14,871 nt of DNA, taken from NCBI GenBank assembly GCA_025774615.1, contig JALGVQ010000050.1, positions 1 to 14,871 of the forward strand, in the 5' to 3' direction. A program made the translations under genes and the position numbers. Positions 7,364-13,917 of this stretch are shown piece after piece (position 1 is the first letter of the stretch; the number at the start of each line of letters is the position of its first letter). The notes below the pieces were generated by a model that worked only from the letters and a program-made list of their open reading frames with translations, searched no databases and had not been told where the DNA came from. The stretch comes from a bacterium. Lineage in GTDB: Bacteria; Blakebacterota; Blakebacteria; Blakebacterales; Blakebacteraceae.

Positions 7364-8201
7364 CCTCTGGTGTCATCGGGGTCTCAGCACCGGCATCTTC
7401 ATCGGAAGCAGGGATCGCAGGATCGACGACCACGGTCGTCCCTCCATCATCGGCCATCGAGGCAAGCTTCATGCGGCGATTGATTACCCAGTACGCTCCG
7501 CCCATGAAGGCACCCATTCCCAGTATCACCGGTGGTACCTTGCTCAGTGACTGCCAGGTCAGGTCGGGCAATGCCTCGGTGCCGAGATCCGGTTTCCAGG
7601 AGAGGAAGTCGAGCGGAATATCGGAGACATAGAGGACCGAAGTTCCGCCCACTTCATGCTCCCCGAATATCCGATCGATGTACGTTTCCGGATCAGCAGC
7701 GATGCGTCGATCGGCCTCGGCCAGCAGGTCAGTACGGCTTCCGAAGACCGTAGCCTCCTGGGGACAGGCTTCTACACAGGCGGGGACCCCACCCTCGATG
7801 AGCCGGTGATGGCACATGGTACATTTGTGCACCAGCGGCGTCGCTTTATCCCAATCGTAGCGGGGAATGCCGTACGGACAGGCGAGCATGCAGTAACGGC
7901 ATCCCATGCACCGGTCCGAGTCGTAGATCACTGGTCCTTCGGGAGTCTTCTGCATGGCACCGACCAGACAGGCACTCACGCAGGCTGGTTCATGGCAGTG
8001 ACGACACTGCTGCAGAACGAAATGATCGTCGGGACGGCGATGCACCGTGCAGTTCCGGGTGGCGGATAGAGCATCGATCGCACCCTGTCCGCGCCACGGT
8101 CGGTCCTTACCGAGCCCGTTCTCTTCCTTGCACGCTACAACGCATTCTTCACAGCCGACGCAACGGGTCGTGTCGATGAGGATCGCTGGAGAATCAATCA
8201 T
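7344..8201 (-). CDS. Four-cluster [4Fe-4S] ferredoxin subunit with C-terminal membrane anchor (HmcB/DsrO/HybA-like)
   Basis: A 285-residue electron-transfer subunit. Sixteen cysteines in four groups fit four [4Fe-4S] clusters: C14/17/20/24, C66/69/74/78, C98/101/104/108 and C127/130/142/146. Motifs include CVGCEECVVAC, CRHCHEPACVSAC and CMGCRYCMLACPYG. A single hydrophobic segment at about 222-241 (VPPVILGMGAFMGGAYWVIN) anchors the C-terminus, and an acidic threonine-rich tail follows. Unlike HybA or DsrO, no Tat or Sec signal precedes the first cluster, which starts at residue 14. The side of the membrane is therefore uncertain. The ATG at 8201 overlaps the cytochrome b stop as ATGA, indicating translational coupling. 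The protein should bridge the NrfD-like subunit and a soluble or haem partner. Confidence 0.93.
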   Translation of the reverse strand: MIDSPAILIDTTRCVGCEECVVACKEENGLGKDRPWRGQGAIDALSATRNCTVHRRPDDHFVLQQCRHCHEPACVSACLVGAMQKTPEGPVIYDSDRCMGCRYCMLACPYGIPRYDWDKATPLVHKCTMCHHRLIEGGVPACVEACPQEATVFGSRTDLLAEADRRIAADPETYIDRIFGEHEVGGTSVLYVSDIPLDFLSWKPDLGTEALPDLTWQSLSKVPPVILGMGAFMGGAYWVINRRMKLASMADDGGTTVVVDPAIPASDEDAGAETPMTPEDEETNA

Positions 8202-8914
8202 ATCGGTTCATTCGCTTTCCCAAGGGCTTCACCCACCCGACTTCCCGATTCAGAAGGGAAATGCCAGGCGAGTTCAGAAACGATCTGTGTTCCCGGCAGG
8301 AGCACCATATGGCTGAGTTTGGTTATCGGGATCAGGAAAAAGAGGAGATCCCCACTCAGCACATGAAGGAACAGCATGAACTGGTGTGAGAAGGGATTCC
8401 AGGCCGGGTGCATCACCAGAAACCCCGTGGCGAAAGGTATCGCGACGATCAGGGGCATCACGAAGTCCTGAAACCGGCTCAGTCTCCGTGACTCCCTGAA
8501 CACGACGCGCTGGATCACGATCGTGACAGCCGCGATGACGGCGATGATGGTCAATGCCGTGGAGAGTCCATTGGGCAGGGCCGGCCAGGAGAGACCGATG
8601 CCCCGCTCCCAGAGGGCGATATGTCCAGCCAGAAAGATCGGGACGAGGATGATGGAGATATGGAAGATGAGCGTGTTCAGGCCGTAGAGCAGACGGTTCT
8701 TCAACCCCTGCGTCAGGAACAGCCATCTCAACGTGGCGCTTACAACCTGGCGTGTCGGTATGGTCTTGTCCCCAGCTCGCCGATACGAACGGATGATTCC
8801 CCACACGGTAATGGCAACATGGCGTCCAAGCCCGAGTACCATGAAGGCCAGTCCCGCCCAGAAGACAGGTCCTCTCAACCATTGCAGCAGAATGTCGAAT
8901 GTCATCACGCTCAC
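8198..8914 (-). CDS. NarI-like dihaem cytochrome b membrane subunit (HmcE/TmcC/DsrM-like)
   Basis: A 238-residue membrane protein with about five helices (near 15-40, 78-102, 117-136, 150-168, 178-198). Candidate haem b ligands are H85 and H98 in the second helix and H184 and H202 near the last. The 18-residue spacing of H184 and H202 equals that of the known haem ligands H187 and H205 of E. coli NarI. The family oxidises or reduces menaquinol and passes electrons to an HdrD-like partner, here encoded just upstream. The start is GTG 8912-8914, overlapping the upstream stop as GTGA. GGAG lies seven bases before it. GTG 8908 and ATG 8905 in the same frame are possible alternatives. Both overlaps with its neighbours mark strict coupling of the complex subunits. 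Confidence 0.9.
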   Translation of the reverse strand: MSVMTFDILLQWLRGPVFWAGLAFMVLGLGRHVAITVWGIIRSYRRAGDKTIPTRQVVSATLRWLFLTQGLKNRLLYGLNTLIFHISIILVPIFLAGHIALWERGIGLSWPALPNGLSTALTIIAVIAAVTIVIQRVVFRESRRLSRFQDFVMPLIVAIPFATGFLVMHPAWNPFSHQFMLFLHVLSGDLLFFLIPITKLSHMVLLPGTQIVSELAWHFPSESGSRVGEALGKANEPI

Positions 8915-10320
8915 TCCTCCTCTCCGGCAGCCTCGGATTCGGAGGCTTCATCACCCTCACCCGGTTTCGGGACTCCAAAGTCGATCACCTCGAGCAGCAG
9001 GTCGTGCAGCCCAACGACCCGGACCTCCTCAAGATCATTGTCCTCGCAAACCTCCCTGAGCTGTTTCTTGCAGTTCGCGCAAGGGGAGACGACGTAGTGC
9101 GCACCGGTGGCGCGTATCTGATCCGCCTTGCGCTTTCCCAGTGGGCCGGTGCGGATTTCACGAATCTCATCGATCGAAACCGTTCCGCCCCCTCCCCCGC
9201 AGCAGTAGTTCTCGGTGCGGTTCGGGGTCATTTCGACGAAGTCCTCGCAGATCGCCTTCAGTATCTCCCGGGGCTCTTCGGTTATCCTGCCGGTTCGAGC
9301 GATATTGCACGGATCGTGGTAGGTGACCCGTTCCTTTATCTTCTCCTTCTTCAGCGGAATCCTGCCGGCCATCAGCATCTCATGGGCATATTGCAGACAG
9401 TTGACCACGGGTGGCGCATCGGGTCCGCCAAAGGTCGGGACATACCAGGCGGAACGGGTCGCATGTCCGCATTCACCTACCAGGACTTTACTGCCATCCA
9501 GGCGGTGGACCTCCTTGATGACGTTGTTGACGATACGCTCCATCATCCGGTCGCTGTAGAACAGCCCGTAGTTGATACCGTCGTAGTTCCCGGTCCCGAT
9601 CGTCCACGATCCACCGGTAACATGCATCACGGCGGCGTTTCCCATCAGGGTGTCCGCTTCAAGCAGGTAGTCGGAGACGGCCGGGAAGAACACGAATTCG
9701 GCACCTTCGACATCGAAAGGAAACGTGATATTCACACCGTAGAGTTCCTCGAGTTCCTCCTCGAGAAACTCACAGGTGTCCTTGAGCGCCGGCACCGGAA
9801 TCGCAGAGGTGTTGCCGACACCCTCGAGCTGCTCCCGCGTGGCTACCAGCAGCGCTTTCGGGATCACATCGATTTCGGAGAGGATATATCGGGCCAGATG
9901 CGTGATCAGGCCGTGGTCGATGCCGAGCGGACAGCTTGACTTGCACCTTCGACAGGCCGTGCACCGGTAGAACTCATCAGCCATCGTATCGAGATATTCA
10001 TCGGTGAGGATGAAGGCCCTGCTGAACCGTGCCTTCAGTATCCCTAACTGGGTGAAATATCTGCGATAGATACGCATGAGGAGTTCGGAGCGCTGACAGG
10101 GTATATCACGCTCTTCCCGGGTGTCCTCATACAGCTGGCATGATGACGCGCAACGACCGCATTTGGTACTCAGGCGAGTGTATGTCTCCAGTGCCACACC
10201 ATAGTTGCCGTGCTCCAGCACAGCCGCGAACGCCTCGAGGAATTTTCGCGGTCTGTCGGTGACATCGAGGGCCTTCTGTTCCACATAATAGCTGTATTTG
10301 TCCCGTGTTGTGTTGCCCAC
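8911..10320 (-). CDS. HdrD-like iron-sulfur protein with CCG domain (HmcF/TmcB/DsrK-like)
   Basis: A 469-residue, apparently soluble protein expected on the cytoplasmic face, bound to the NarI-like subunit. Two ferredoxin-type cysteine groups come first: C54/C57/C61 with C75, and C120/C123/C126/C130 (CTACRRCKSSCP). One complete CCG domain follows: C338 (HDPCN), C373-C374 (YCCGGGGG) and C414/C417 (SPCANC). This would hold the noncubane-type cluster that handles disulfide chemistry in heterodisulfide reductase. The region where a first CCG domain would sit (about 205-320) keeps only C284 (VGECGH) of the expected cysteines. An acidic tail ends the protein. The start is GTG 10318-10320 with GAGGGG about nine bases upstream, 13 bp after the NifX-like gene. 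Likely electron partners are a thiol/disulfide cofactor or protein. No HdrE or Hdr flavin gene is in view. Confidence 0.92.
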   Translation of the reverse strand: MGNTTRDKYSYYVEQKALDVTDRPRKFLEAFAAVLEHGNYGVALETYTRLSTKCGRCASSCQLYEDTREERDIPCQRSELLMRIYRRYFTQLGILKARFSRAFILTDEYLDTMADEFYRCTACRRCKSSCPLGIDHGLITHLARYILSEIDVIPKALLVATREQLEGVGNTSAIPVPALKDTCEFLEEELEELYGVNITFPFDVEGAEFVFFPAVSDYLLEADTLMGNAAVMHVTGGSWTIGTGNYDGINYGLFYSDRMMERIVNNVIKEVHRLDGSKVLVGECGHATRSAWYVPTFGGPDAPPVVNCLQYAHEMLMAGRIPLKKEKIKERVTYHDPCNIARTGRITEEPREILKAICEDFVEMTPNRTENYCCGGGGGTVSIDEIREIRTGPLGKRKADQIRATGAHYVVSPCANCKKQLREVCEDNDLEEVRVVGLHDLLLEVIDFGVPKPGEGDEASESEAAGEEE

Positions 10321-10333
10321 TGATCAAAGCCCC

Positions 10334-10696
10334 TCATCTCGATGGGTGTGATGGAAGTTCCGTACCGGGTGGTGAAGTATCCTCATGTCCAGGGACGAGT
10401 TGACCTCTCAGGTAGAGTTCCAGGAGTGCATCCACACTCCCCATCACCCAGGAGATAACCTCGATCCCACTCCCCCGGAGGCACTCCTCCAGTACATCCT
10501 GAACGCCTCCGCAGATAATCGTATCTACTCCCTGGTCCCGGAGCAGACGGACCCTGTCGAACGGTTCCTGGCTCCGGAGCGGGAAGTCGACCTGGTTCGA
10601 GATGTGTCCCCCGGTGATGGTATAGATCGTCATCAAGGCACAATGACCTACACAGGGGGCGACATCCTCTCCCGATCGTGGAACCGCTATCTTCAC
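10334..10696 (-). CDS. NifX/NifB-type cofactor-binding domain protein (dinitrogenase iron-molybdenum cofactor biosynthesis fold)
   Basis: A 120-residue single-domain protein beginning MKIAVPRSGEDVAP. It contains IICGGVQDVLEECLRGSGIE (61-79) and VISWVMGSVDALLELYLRGQ, the typical layout of the NifX/MTH1175 ribonuclease-H-like family. The start codon is GTG 10694-10696, with GGGAGG seven bases before it. Members bind iron-sulfur or iron-molybdenum cluster precursors, but many occur outside nitrogen fixation. There is no nif gene here, so a role in nitrogenase is unlikely. C15, H18 and C19 in the first loop, plus C62 and C72, could hold a metal cluster. It is the first gene of the sigma-54 operon, which suggests a role in assembly or sensing for the redox complex. 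That role is inference. Confidence 0.82.
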   Translation of the reverse strand: MKIAVPRSGEDVAPCVGHCALMTIYTITGGHISNQVDFPLRSQEPFDRVRLLRDQGVDTIICGGVQDVLEECLRGSGIEVISWVMGSVDALLELYLRGQLVPGHEDTSPPGTELPSHPSR

Positions 10697-10730
10697 AGAC
10701 GAACCTCCCGGTTTACTGATCCACTATGAC

Positions 10731-10746
10731 TGCAAAAAACGGGCCA
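10731..10746 (-). promoter_or_regulatory. Sigma-54 (-24/-12) promoter of the redox operon
   Basis: Read on the minus strand the sequence is TGGCCCGTTTTTTGCA. The consensus is TGGCACG-N4-TTGCA, so there is one mismatch, and the GG and GC dinucleotides are at the required spacing. Transcription should begin near 10720, about 25 bp before the GTG of the NifX-like gene. An enhancer-binding protein gene directly upstream and palindromes at an appropriate distance support it. Confidence 0.85.
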
Positions 10747-10747
10747 T

Positions 10748-10838
10748 TTCGGAAAATCAGTCGTGCGACATCTCTAATTGTCCATCAGACAATGGGTTAC
10801 GGGAAATAATCAGAAATAGTATGTATTGTTCGGAAAAT
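10748..10838. repeat. Ten-bp direct repeat flanking the spacer of the control region
   Basis: TTCGGAAAAT occurs at 10748-10757, just behind the -24 element, and again at 10829-10838, beside the promoter-proximal palindrome. The copies are 81 bp apart. This may be chance in an AT-rich stretch, or a binding site for a bending protein. Confidence 0.25.
10777..10793. promoter_or_regulatory. 17-bp palindrome between the enhancer sites and the promoter
   Basis: ATTGTC-CATCA-GACAAT has perfect 6-bp arms with a 5-bp centre, and sits about 30 bp upstream of the -24 element. It differs from the two TGTTTCA palindromes, so a second regulator may act here. It does not match FNR (TTGAT-N4-ATCAA) or Rex-like sites. 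Confidence 0.4.
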
Positions 10839-10840
10839 AA

Positions 10841-10858
10841 TGTTTCAGATTAGAAACA
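10841..10858. promoter_or_regulatory. Enhancer palindrome 2 (promoter-proximal)
   Basis: TGTTTCAGATTAGAAACA is an 18-bp dyad with 7-bp arms, one mismatched pair and a 4-bp spacer. Its centre is 33 bp (about three helical turns) from the centre of the other palindrome and about 105 bp upstream of the -24 element. This is a usual place for an activator of sigma-54 RNA polymerase. Confidence 0.72.
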
Positions 10859-10871
10859 ATACGGATGTTTC

Positions 10872-10893
10872 AATGTTTCACTATTGAAACATT
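10872..10893. promoter_or_regulatory. Enhancer palindrome 1 (promoter-distal), perfect dyad
   Basis: The core TGTTTCACTATTGAAACA (10874-10891) has perfect arms and a 4-bp centre. The symmetry extends to 9-bp arms (AATGTTTCA and TGAAACATT). An extra half-site, TGTTTCA, lies at 10866-10872. The palindrome ends next to the stop codon of the regulator gene at 10894, so activator and target sites are physically linked. As RNA it could form a hairpin, but the stem is mostly A-U and no T-run follows. Confidence 0.75.
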
Positions 10894-12288
10894 TTAGTGC
10901 GGTACTTTATAGTCCTCCGGGTTGATATCGTATTTCTGCAGTTTGCGCCACAACGTGGTCCTGCTGATACGCAGATCCTCTGCGGTATGGCCCTGATGGC
11001 CCTGATTTCGGCTGAGCGCAATCTGGATCGTGTGTGCTTCACTCTGCTGCAACCGGGAGACAGAGTCACCCCGGGCGGTACGGGTGACTGGTTCTTCATC
11101 CGGTTTCAGGTCTTCCGGTAGATGCCGGATCTCAATGAATCTGTTGTGACAGAGCACGAAGCCATATTCGATGATATTCTCCAGCTCGCGGGCGTTACCG
11201 GGAAACGTATGACGCATCAGGATTTCCATGACTTCGGGAGTGACTCCCTGTATCTGTTTTCCCCGCTTGGCATTGAAACGCTGGATGAAATGGTCGATGA
11301 GATAGGGTATGTCCTGACGACGCTCGACTAGAGGAGGAACCGTAAGGCGCACCACTGCCAGACGGAAATAGAGGTCATCCCTGAACTGCCCCCGGCTCAC
11401 CAGATCGGAGAGATCCCGGTTCGTAGCCGCCACGATGCGGACGTTTGCCGGAAGCGGCTTGACGCCGCCGAGAGGCTCGTACTGGCGCTCCTGGAGCAGA
11501 CGCAACAGCTTGACCTGTGTCTCTGTGGGGAGATCTCCGATCTCGTCGAAGAAGACGGTACCACCATCGGCGAGCGCTATCCGGCCCTTTTTATCTGCTT
11601 TGGCATCGGTGAAGGCGCCCTTCATGTAACCGAACAGTTCCGATTCAAAGAGGTTGGCGGGGAGGGTTCCGCAGTTCACCACAACATATGGCTGCTTTCC
11701 GCGAGGGCTGAGATTGTGGATCGCCCGGGCAAGCAGTTCTTTGCCTGAACCGCTCGGCCCCTCGATAAGAACGGTACTCTCACTCGATGCGATGTCGGGC
11801 AGGATAGCGAAAATCTTCTGGAAGGCTTCACTCTTGCCGATGATATCCTCGAATGTATACCTGCTCTGAATCTCCCTGCGGAGCTGTTCGATCATGCCAA
11901 GGTCCCGGAAGGTCTCGACCGCGCCGAGCAGGATGCCATCCTCACCGTGAAGCACGGCCGTGCTGATACTGATGGGGATCGATTTCCCCCGCTGGTTCAG
12001 GATGCGGGCCGGTTGATCGATCACCTCCTGCCCCGTGTCGAGTGACTGCCGGATCGCACAGCCCTTTTCACAGATATTCGCATGGAACACATCACAACAT
12101 TTCTTCCCGATAGCCCGTTCGGCGGAAACCCCGGTGATCCGCTCAGCCGCCCTGTTAAATGAGGTGATCTTCCAGTCGTTGTCGACCGTGAATACACCAT
12201 CAGCCACGCAGCGGAGGACCGACTCGAAGAACTGAGCCTGGCTGCCCGTCGATGATTCGTCGCGATGCTGTTTCTGTTCATCCGACAT
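10894..12288 (-). CDS. PAS-type sigma-54-dependent transcriptional activator (enhancer-binding protein)
   Basis: A 464-residue regulator. Residues 18-130 form a PAS domain with a cysteine group, C64-C65, C73 and C77 (KKCCDVFHANICEKGC), resembling the one in the nearby kinase. There is no receiver domain. The AAA+ domain (about 146-385) has Walker A GPSGSGKE (177-184), the sigma-54 contact loop as GAFTDA (224-229, normally GAFTGA), Walker B TVFFDE (244-249) and an FRDDLYFRL arginine-finger region. A Fis-type helix-turn-helix closes the protein (TAEDLRISRTTLWRKLQKYD). ATG 12286-12288 has GGAAG six bases upstream. By position it should activate the operon from the promoter at 10731-10746. The PAS domain probably senses redox state or a small ligand directly, since no phosphoacceptor is present. 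Confidence 0.94.
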   Translation of the reverse strand: MSDEQKQHRDESSTGSQAQFFESVLRCVADGVFTVDNDWKITSFNRAAERITGVSAERAIGKKCCDVFHANICEKGCAIRQSLDTGQEVIDQPARILNQRGKSIPISISTAVLHGEDGILLGAVETFRDLGMIEQLRREIQSRYTFEDIIGKSEAFQKIFAILPDIASSESTVLIEGPSGSGKELLARAIHNLSPRGKQPYVVVNCGTLPANLFESELFGYMKGAFTDAKADKKGRIALADGGTVFFDEIGDLPTETQVKLLRLLQERQYEPLGGVKPLPANVRIVAATNRDLSDLVSRGQFRDDLYFRLAVVRLTVPPLVERRQDIPYLIDHFIQRFNAKRGKQIQGVTPEVMEILMRHTFPGNARELENIIEYGFVLCHNRFIEIRHLPEDLKPDEEPVTRTARGDSVSRLQQSEAHTIQIALSRNQGHQGHTAEDLRISRTTLWRKLQKYDINPEDYKVPH

Positions 12289-12326
12289 GGTGTACTTCCG
12301 GCCGGGATTCCATGGTGCTGAAGTGA

Positions 12327-12347
12327 CTCATACAGGGTACGTATGAG
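12327..12347. promoter_or_regulatory. Inverted repeat in the divergent intergenic region
   Basis: CTCATAC (12327-12333) and GTATGAG (12341-12347) form a perfect 7-bp inverted repeat around a 7-bp centre. It lies 39-59 bp upstream of the regulator start and about 155 bp before the symporter start. It could be an operator for either divergent gene. I found no clear sigma-70 or sigma-54 promoter in 12289-12501. Confidence 0.4.
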
Positions 12348-12501
12348 GAGGGTCGCTGACAATCGAAGTCCTTCCCCTCCCTGTAAGATCCATTCCCCTC
12401 ACCCCGCATGGTGGACTACAATCAGGCGGCCCGCTCAAATTCAGAGTCTGTTCTCGAATGACCGGGGCACTGCCGGCACGATTTCCAGATGGGACCACCG
12501 A

Positions 12502-13902
12502 ATGCTGATCGCCGTTGTCATCGTCTATCTCATCGCAACCATCCTTACCGGTGCTCTGCTGAGCAGGCGAACAAAGACTGCATCAGACTTCCTCATCGCG
12601 GGCAGGCAGTTGGGACTTCCCCTGACCACGGCCACCCTCGCCGCCATTCAACTCGGAGCCGGCGTGATCATCGGTGGAGCGGAACTGGGAGCCGAGAGCG
12701 GGATGTGGCCCGGTGTCTGGTACGGAATCGGCTGCGGCGGAGGCCTGATCGTGTCCGGCCTGCTGGTTGCGGCGAAACTCCGCAAACATGGAGGGATCGT
12801 CCCGCTCGACTTCTTCGGCTACCGGTATGGTGAAAGGAAAGGCGTCCGGCTCTGGGGATGGCTCTCCAACATTCCCAGCCTGCTGGGCATCTTCGTGGCC
12901 CAGATCATTGCGGCCGGGACCATATTCCGCGTCTTCGGCTTCGACTACACCACCGGCGTGATCATCTGCGGGATCGCGATCATGCTCTATAGCGTCCTGG
13001 GTGGTATGTGGGGGGTGGCGGCTACCAACCTGATCCAGGTCGGTATCATCGTGATCGGGATACCGCTGGTAGCGATCATGGCTCTGCTTGAACTCGGCAG
13101 TACCGGGACGGTCACGGCCGGCGCCATCATCGCCACACCCTTCATCCCGCCGGGAATGTTCACCCGCGCCGTATTCATCATCGTGCCCTTCCTCCTCTCT
13201 ATCTCTGTTTCGTATGACGCCTTCATGCGCTATCAGTCCGCCAGTTCGGCGAGAGTGGCGAAATGGGGCTGCATCCTGGGAGGCGTGATCGTCATCTTCA
13301 TCAGTCTCTGCGTCGGTCTGATCGGCGCCATCGGAAGAAACGTCTTCCCCGACCTGGAGAGCGGCGCCGTCCTCCCGATGATGATCCAGGAAACGCTCTC
13401 TCCCCTGTTTGCCGGTCTGGTCGTCGCTTCCCTTCTCGCCGCGGTGATGTCCACCGGCAACTGCCTCCTGCTCTCACTCGCCGGCTGCTTCTCCCGCGAT
13501 CTCTACAACAAGGTCCTCAATCCATCGGCCGAAATAGACGACCTGAAGCATTCGAAACTCATCTCGAGAGCGGTCATCGTCGGCGCCATGGTAGTAGGGG
13601 TAGTGATCGCGCTCCGCGGTGAGGGGATCATTTACACCATCATCATCTTCAACTACCCCTACATGGGGAGTATGCTCGTGCCACTCCTCGGCGGTGTCCT
13701 GTGGAAACGGGCCACCTGGAAGGGCGCGCTGGCAGCCATGCTGGCAGGAGGCGCGATCGGTGTCGTCTCGTTCCTCGCCGGTATACCCGGACCGCTGAAC
13801 GGGCTCTTCAACATCGATCTGGGACTATTCCTGGCCTACGCCGTTTCGGTTGTGGTATTCGTGGGAGTCAGTCTGAGGGACCGTGAGCCCGGTATCACCT
13901 GA
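12502..13902 (+). CDS. Sodium:solute symporter (SSS family)
   Basis: A 466-residue membrane transporter with about 13 hydrophobic helices, the usual SSS count. Recognisable elements are DFLIAGRQLGLPLTTATLAA (29-48), GGMWGVAATNLIQ (167-179) and AAVMSTGNCLLLSLAGCFSR (315-334), whose serine-threonine pair matches the sodium-site region of the family. I chose ATG 12502. A longer frame from 12343 adds 53 residues that are proline/arginine-rich and unlike a transporter N-terminus. The ribosome site is weak (GGGA, seven bases upstream). The gene is divergent from the sigma-54 activator and 15 bp before a flavoprotein gene, so the two are co-transcribed. The likely cargo is a small organic acid or amide that the flavoprotein could act on. 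Family membership is solid, but the substrate is unknown. Confidence 0.92.
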   Translation: MLIAVVIVYLIATILTGALLSRRTKTASDFLIAGRQLGLPLTTATLAAIQLGAGVIIGGAELGAESGMWPGVWYGIGCGGGLIVSGLLVAAKLRKHGGIVPLDFFGYRYGERKGVRLWGWLSNIPSLLGIFVAQIIAAGTIFRVFGFDYTTGVIICGIAIMLYSVLGGMWGVAATNLIQVGIIVIGIPLVAIMALLELGSTGTVTAGAIIATPFIPPGMFTRAVFIIVPFLLSISVSYDAFMRYQSASSARVAKWGCILGGVIVIFISLCVGLIGAIGRNVFPDLESGAVLPMMIQETLSPLFAGLVVASLLAAVMSTGNCLLLSLAGCFSRDLYNKVLNPSAEIDDLKHSKLISRAVIVGAMVVGVVIALRGEGIIYTIIIFNYPYMGSMLVPLLGGVLWKRATWKGALAAMLAGGAIGVVSFLAGIPGPLNGLFNIDLGLFLAYAVSVVVFVGVSLRDREPGIT

Positions 13903-13917
13903 GAAAGGGAACAGCCC

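Noticed and set aside
6815-7483. A 222-codon plus-strand frame opposite the NrfD-like gene
   Set aside because: The translation is low-complexity, rich in R, H, Q and D, the typical mirror of a hydrophobic membrane protein on the other strand.
8274-8978. A 234-codon minus-strand frame overlapping the cytochrome b gene in another register
   Set aside because: Its composition is arginine/proline/histidine-rich and lacks membrane helices. The overlapping frame is a convincing NarI-like protein with overlaps to both neighbours.
8899-9939. A 346-codon open frame on the plus strand opposite the HdrD-like gene
   Set aside because: It is antisense to a gene with clear cysteine motifs, and its own translation has no recognisable domain. 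Long antisense frames are expected in GC-rich coding DNA.
10802-10822. Possible IHF site between enhancer and sigma-54 promoter (AATCAG core)
   Set aside because: The first half fits WATCAR but the TTR half is missing at the right spacing.
10979-11000. Tandem 9-bp repeat (GGCCCTGAT twice) within the activator's DNA-binding region, as a possible insertion
   Set aside because: The helix-turn-helix region has the normal length when compared with the Fis-type pattern, so the repeat is not an insertion that disrupts the fold.
12343-12501. N-terminal extension of the symporter frame to ATG 12343
   Set aside because: The 53 extra residues are proline/arginine-rich with no similarity to transporter N-termini, and would cover the divergent promoter region. 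ATG 12502 directly precedes the first helix.
12289-12501. A sigma-54 promoter for the symporter
   Set aside because: TGG/GGCAC-like pieces occur but none has a GC at the fixed spacing from the GG, so no -24/-12 pair can be built on either strand.
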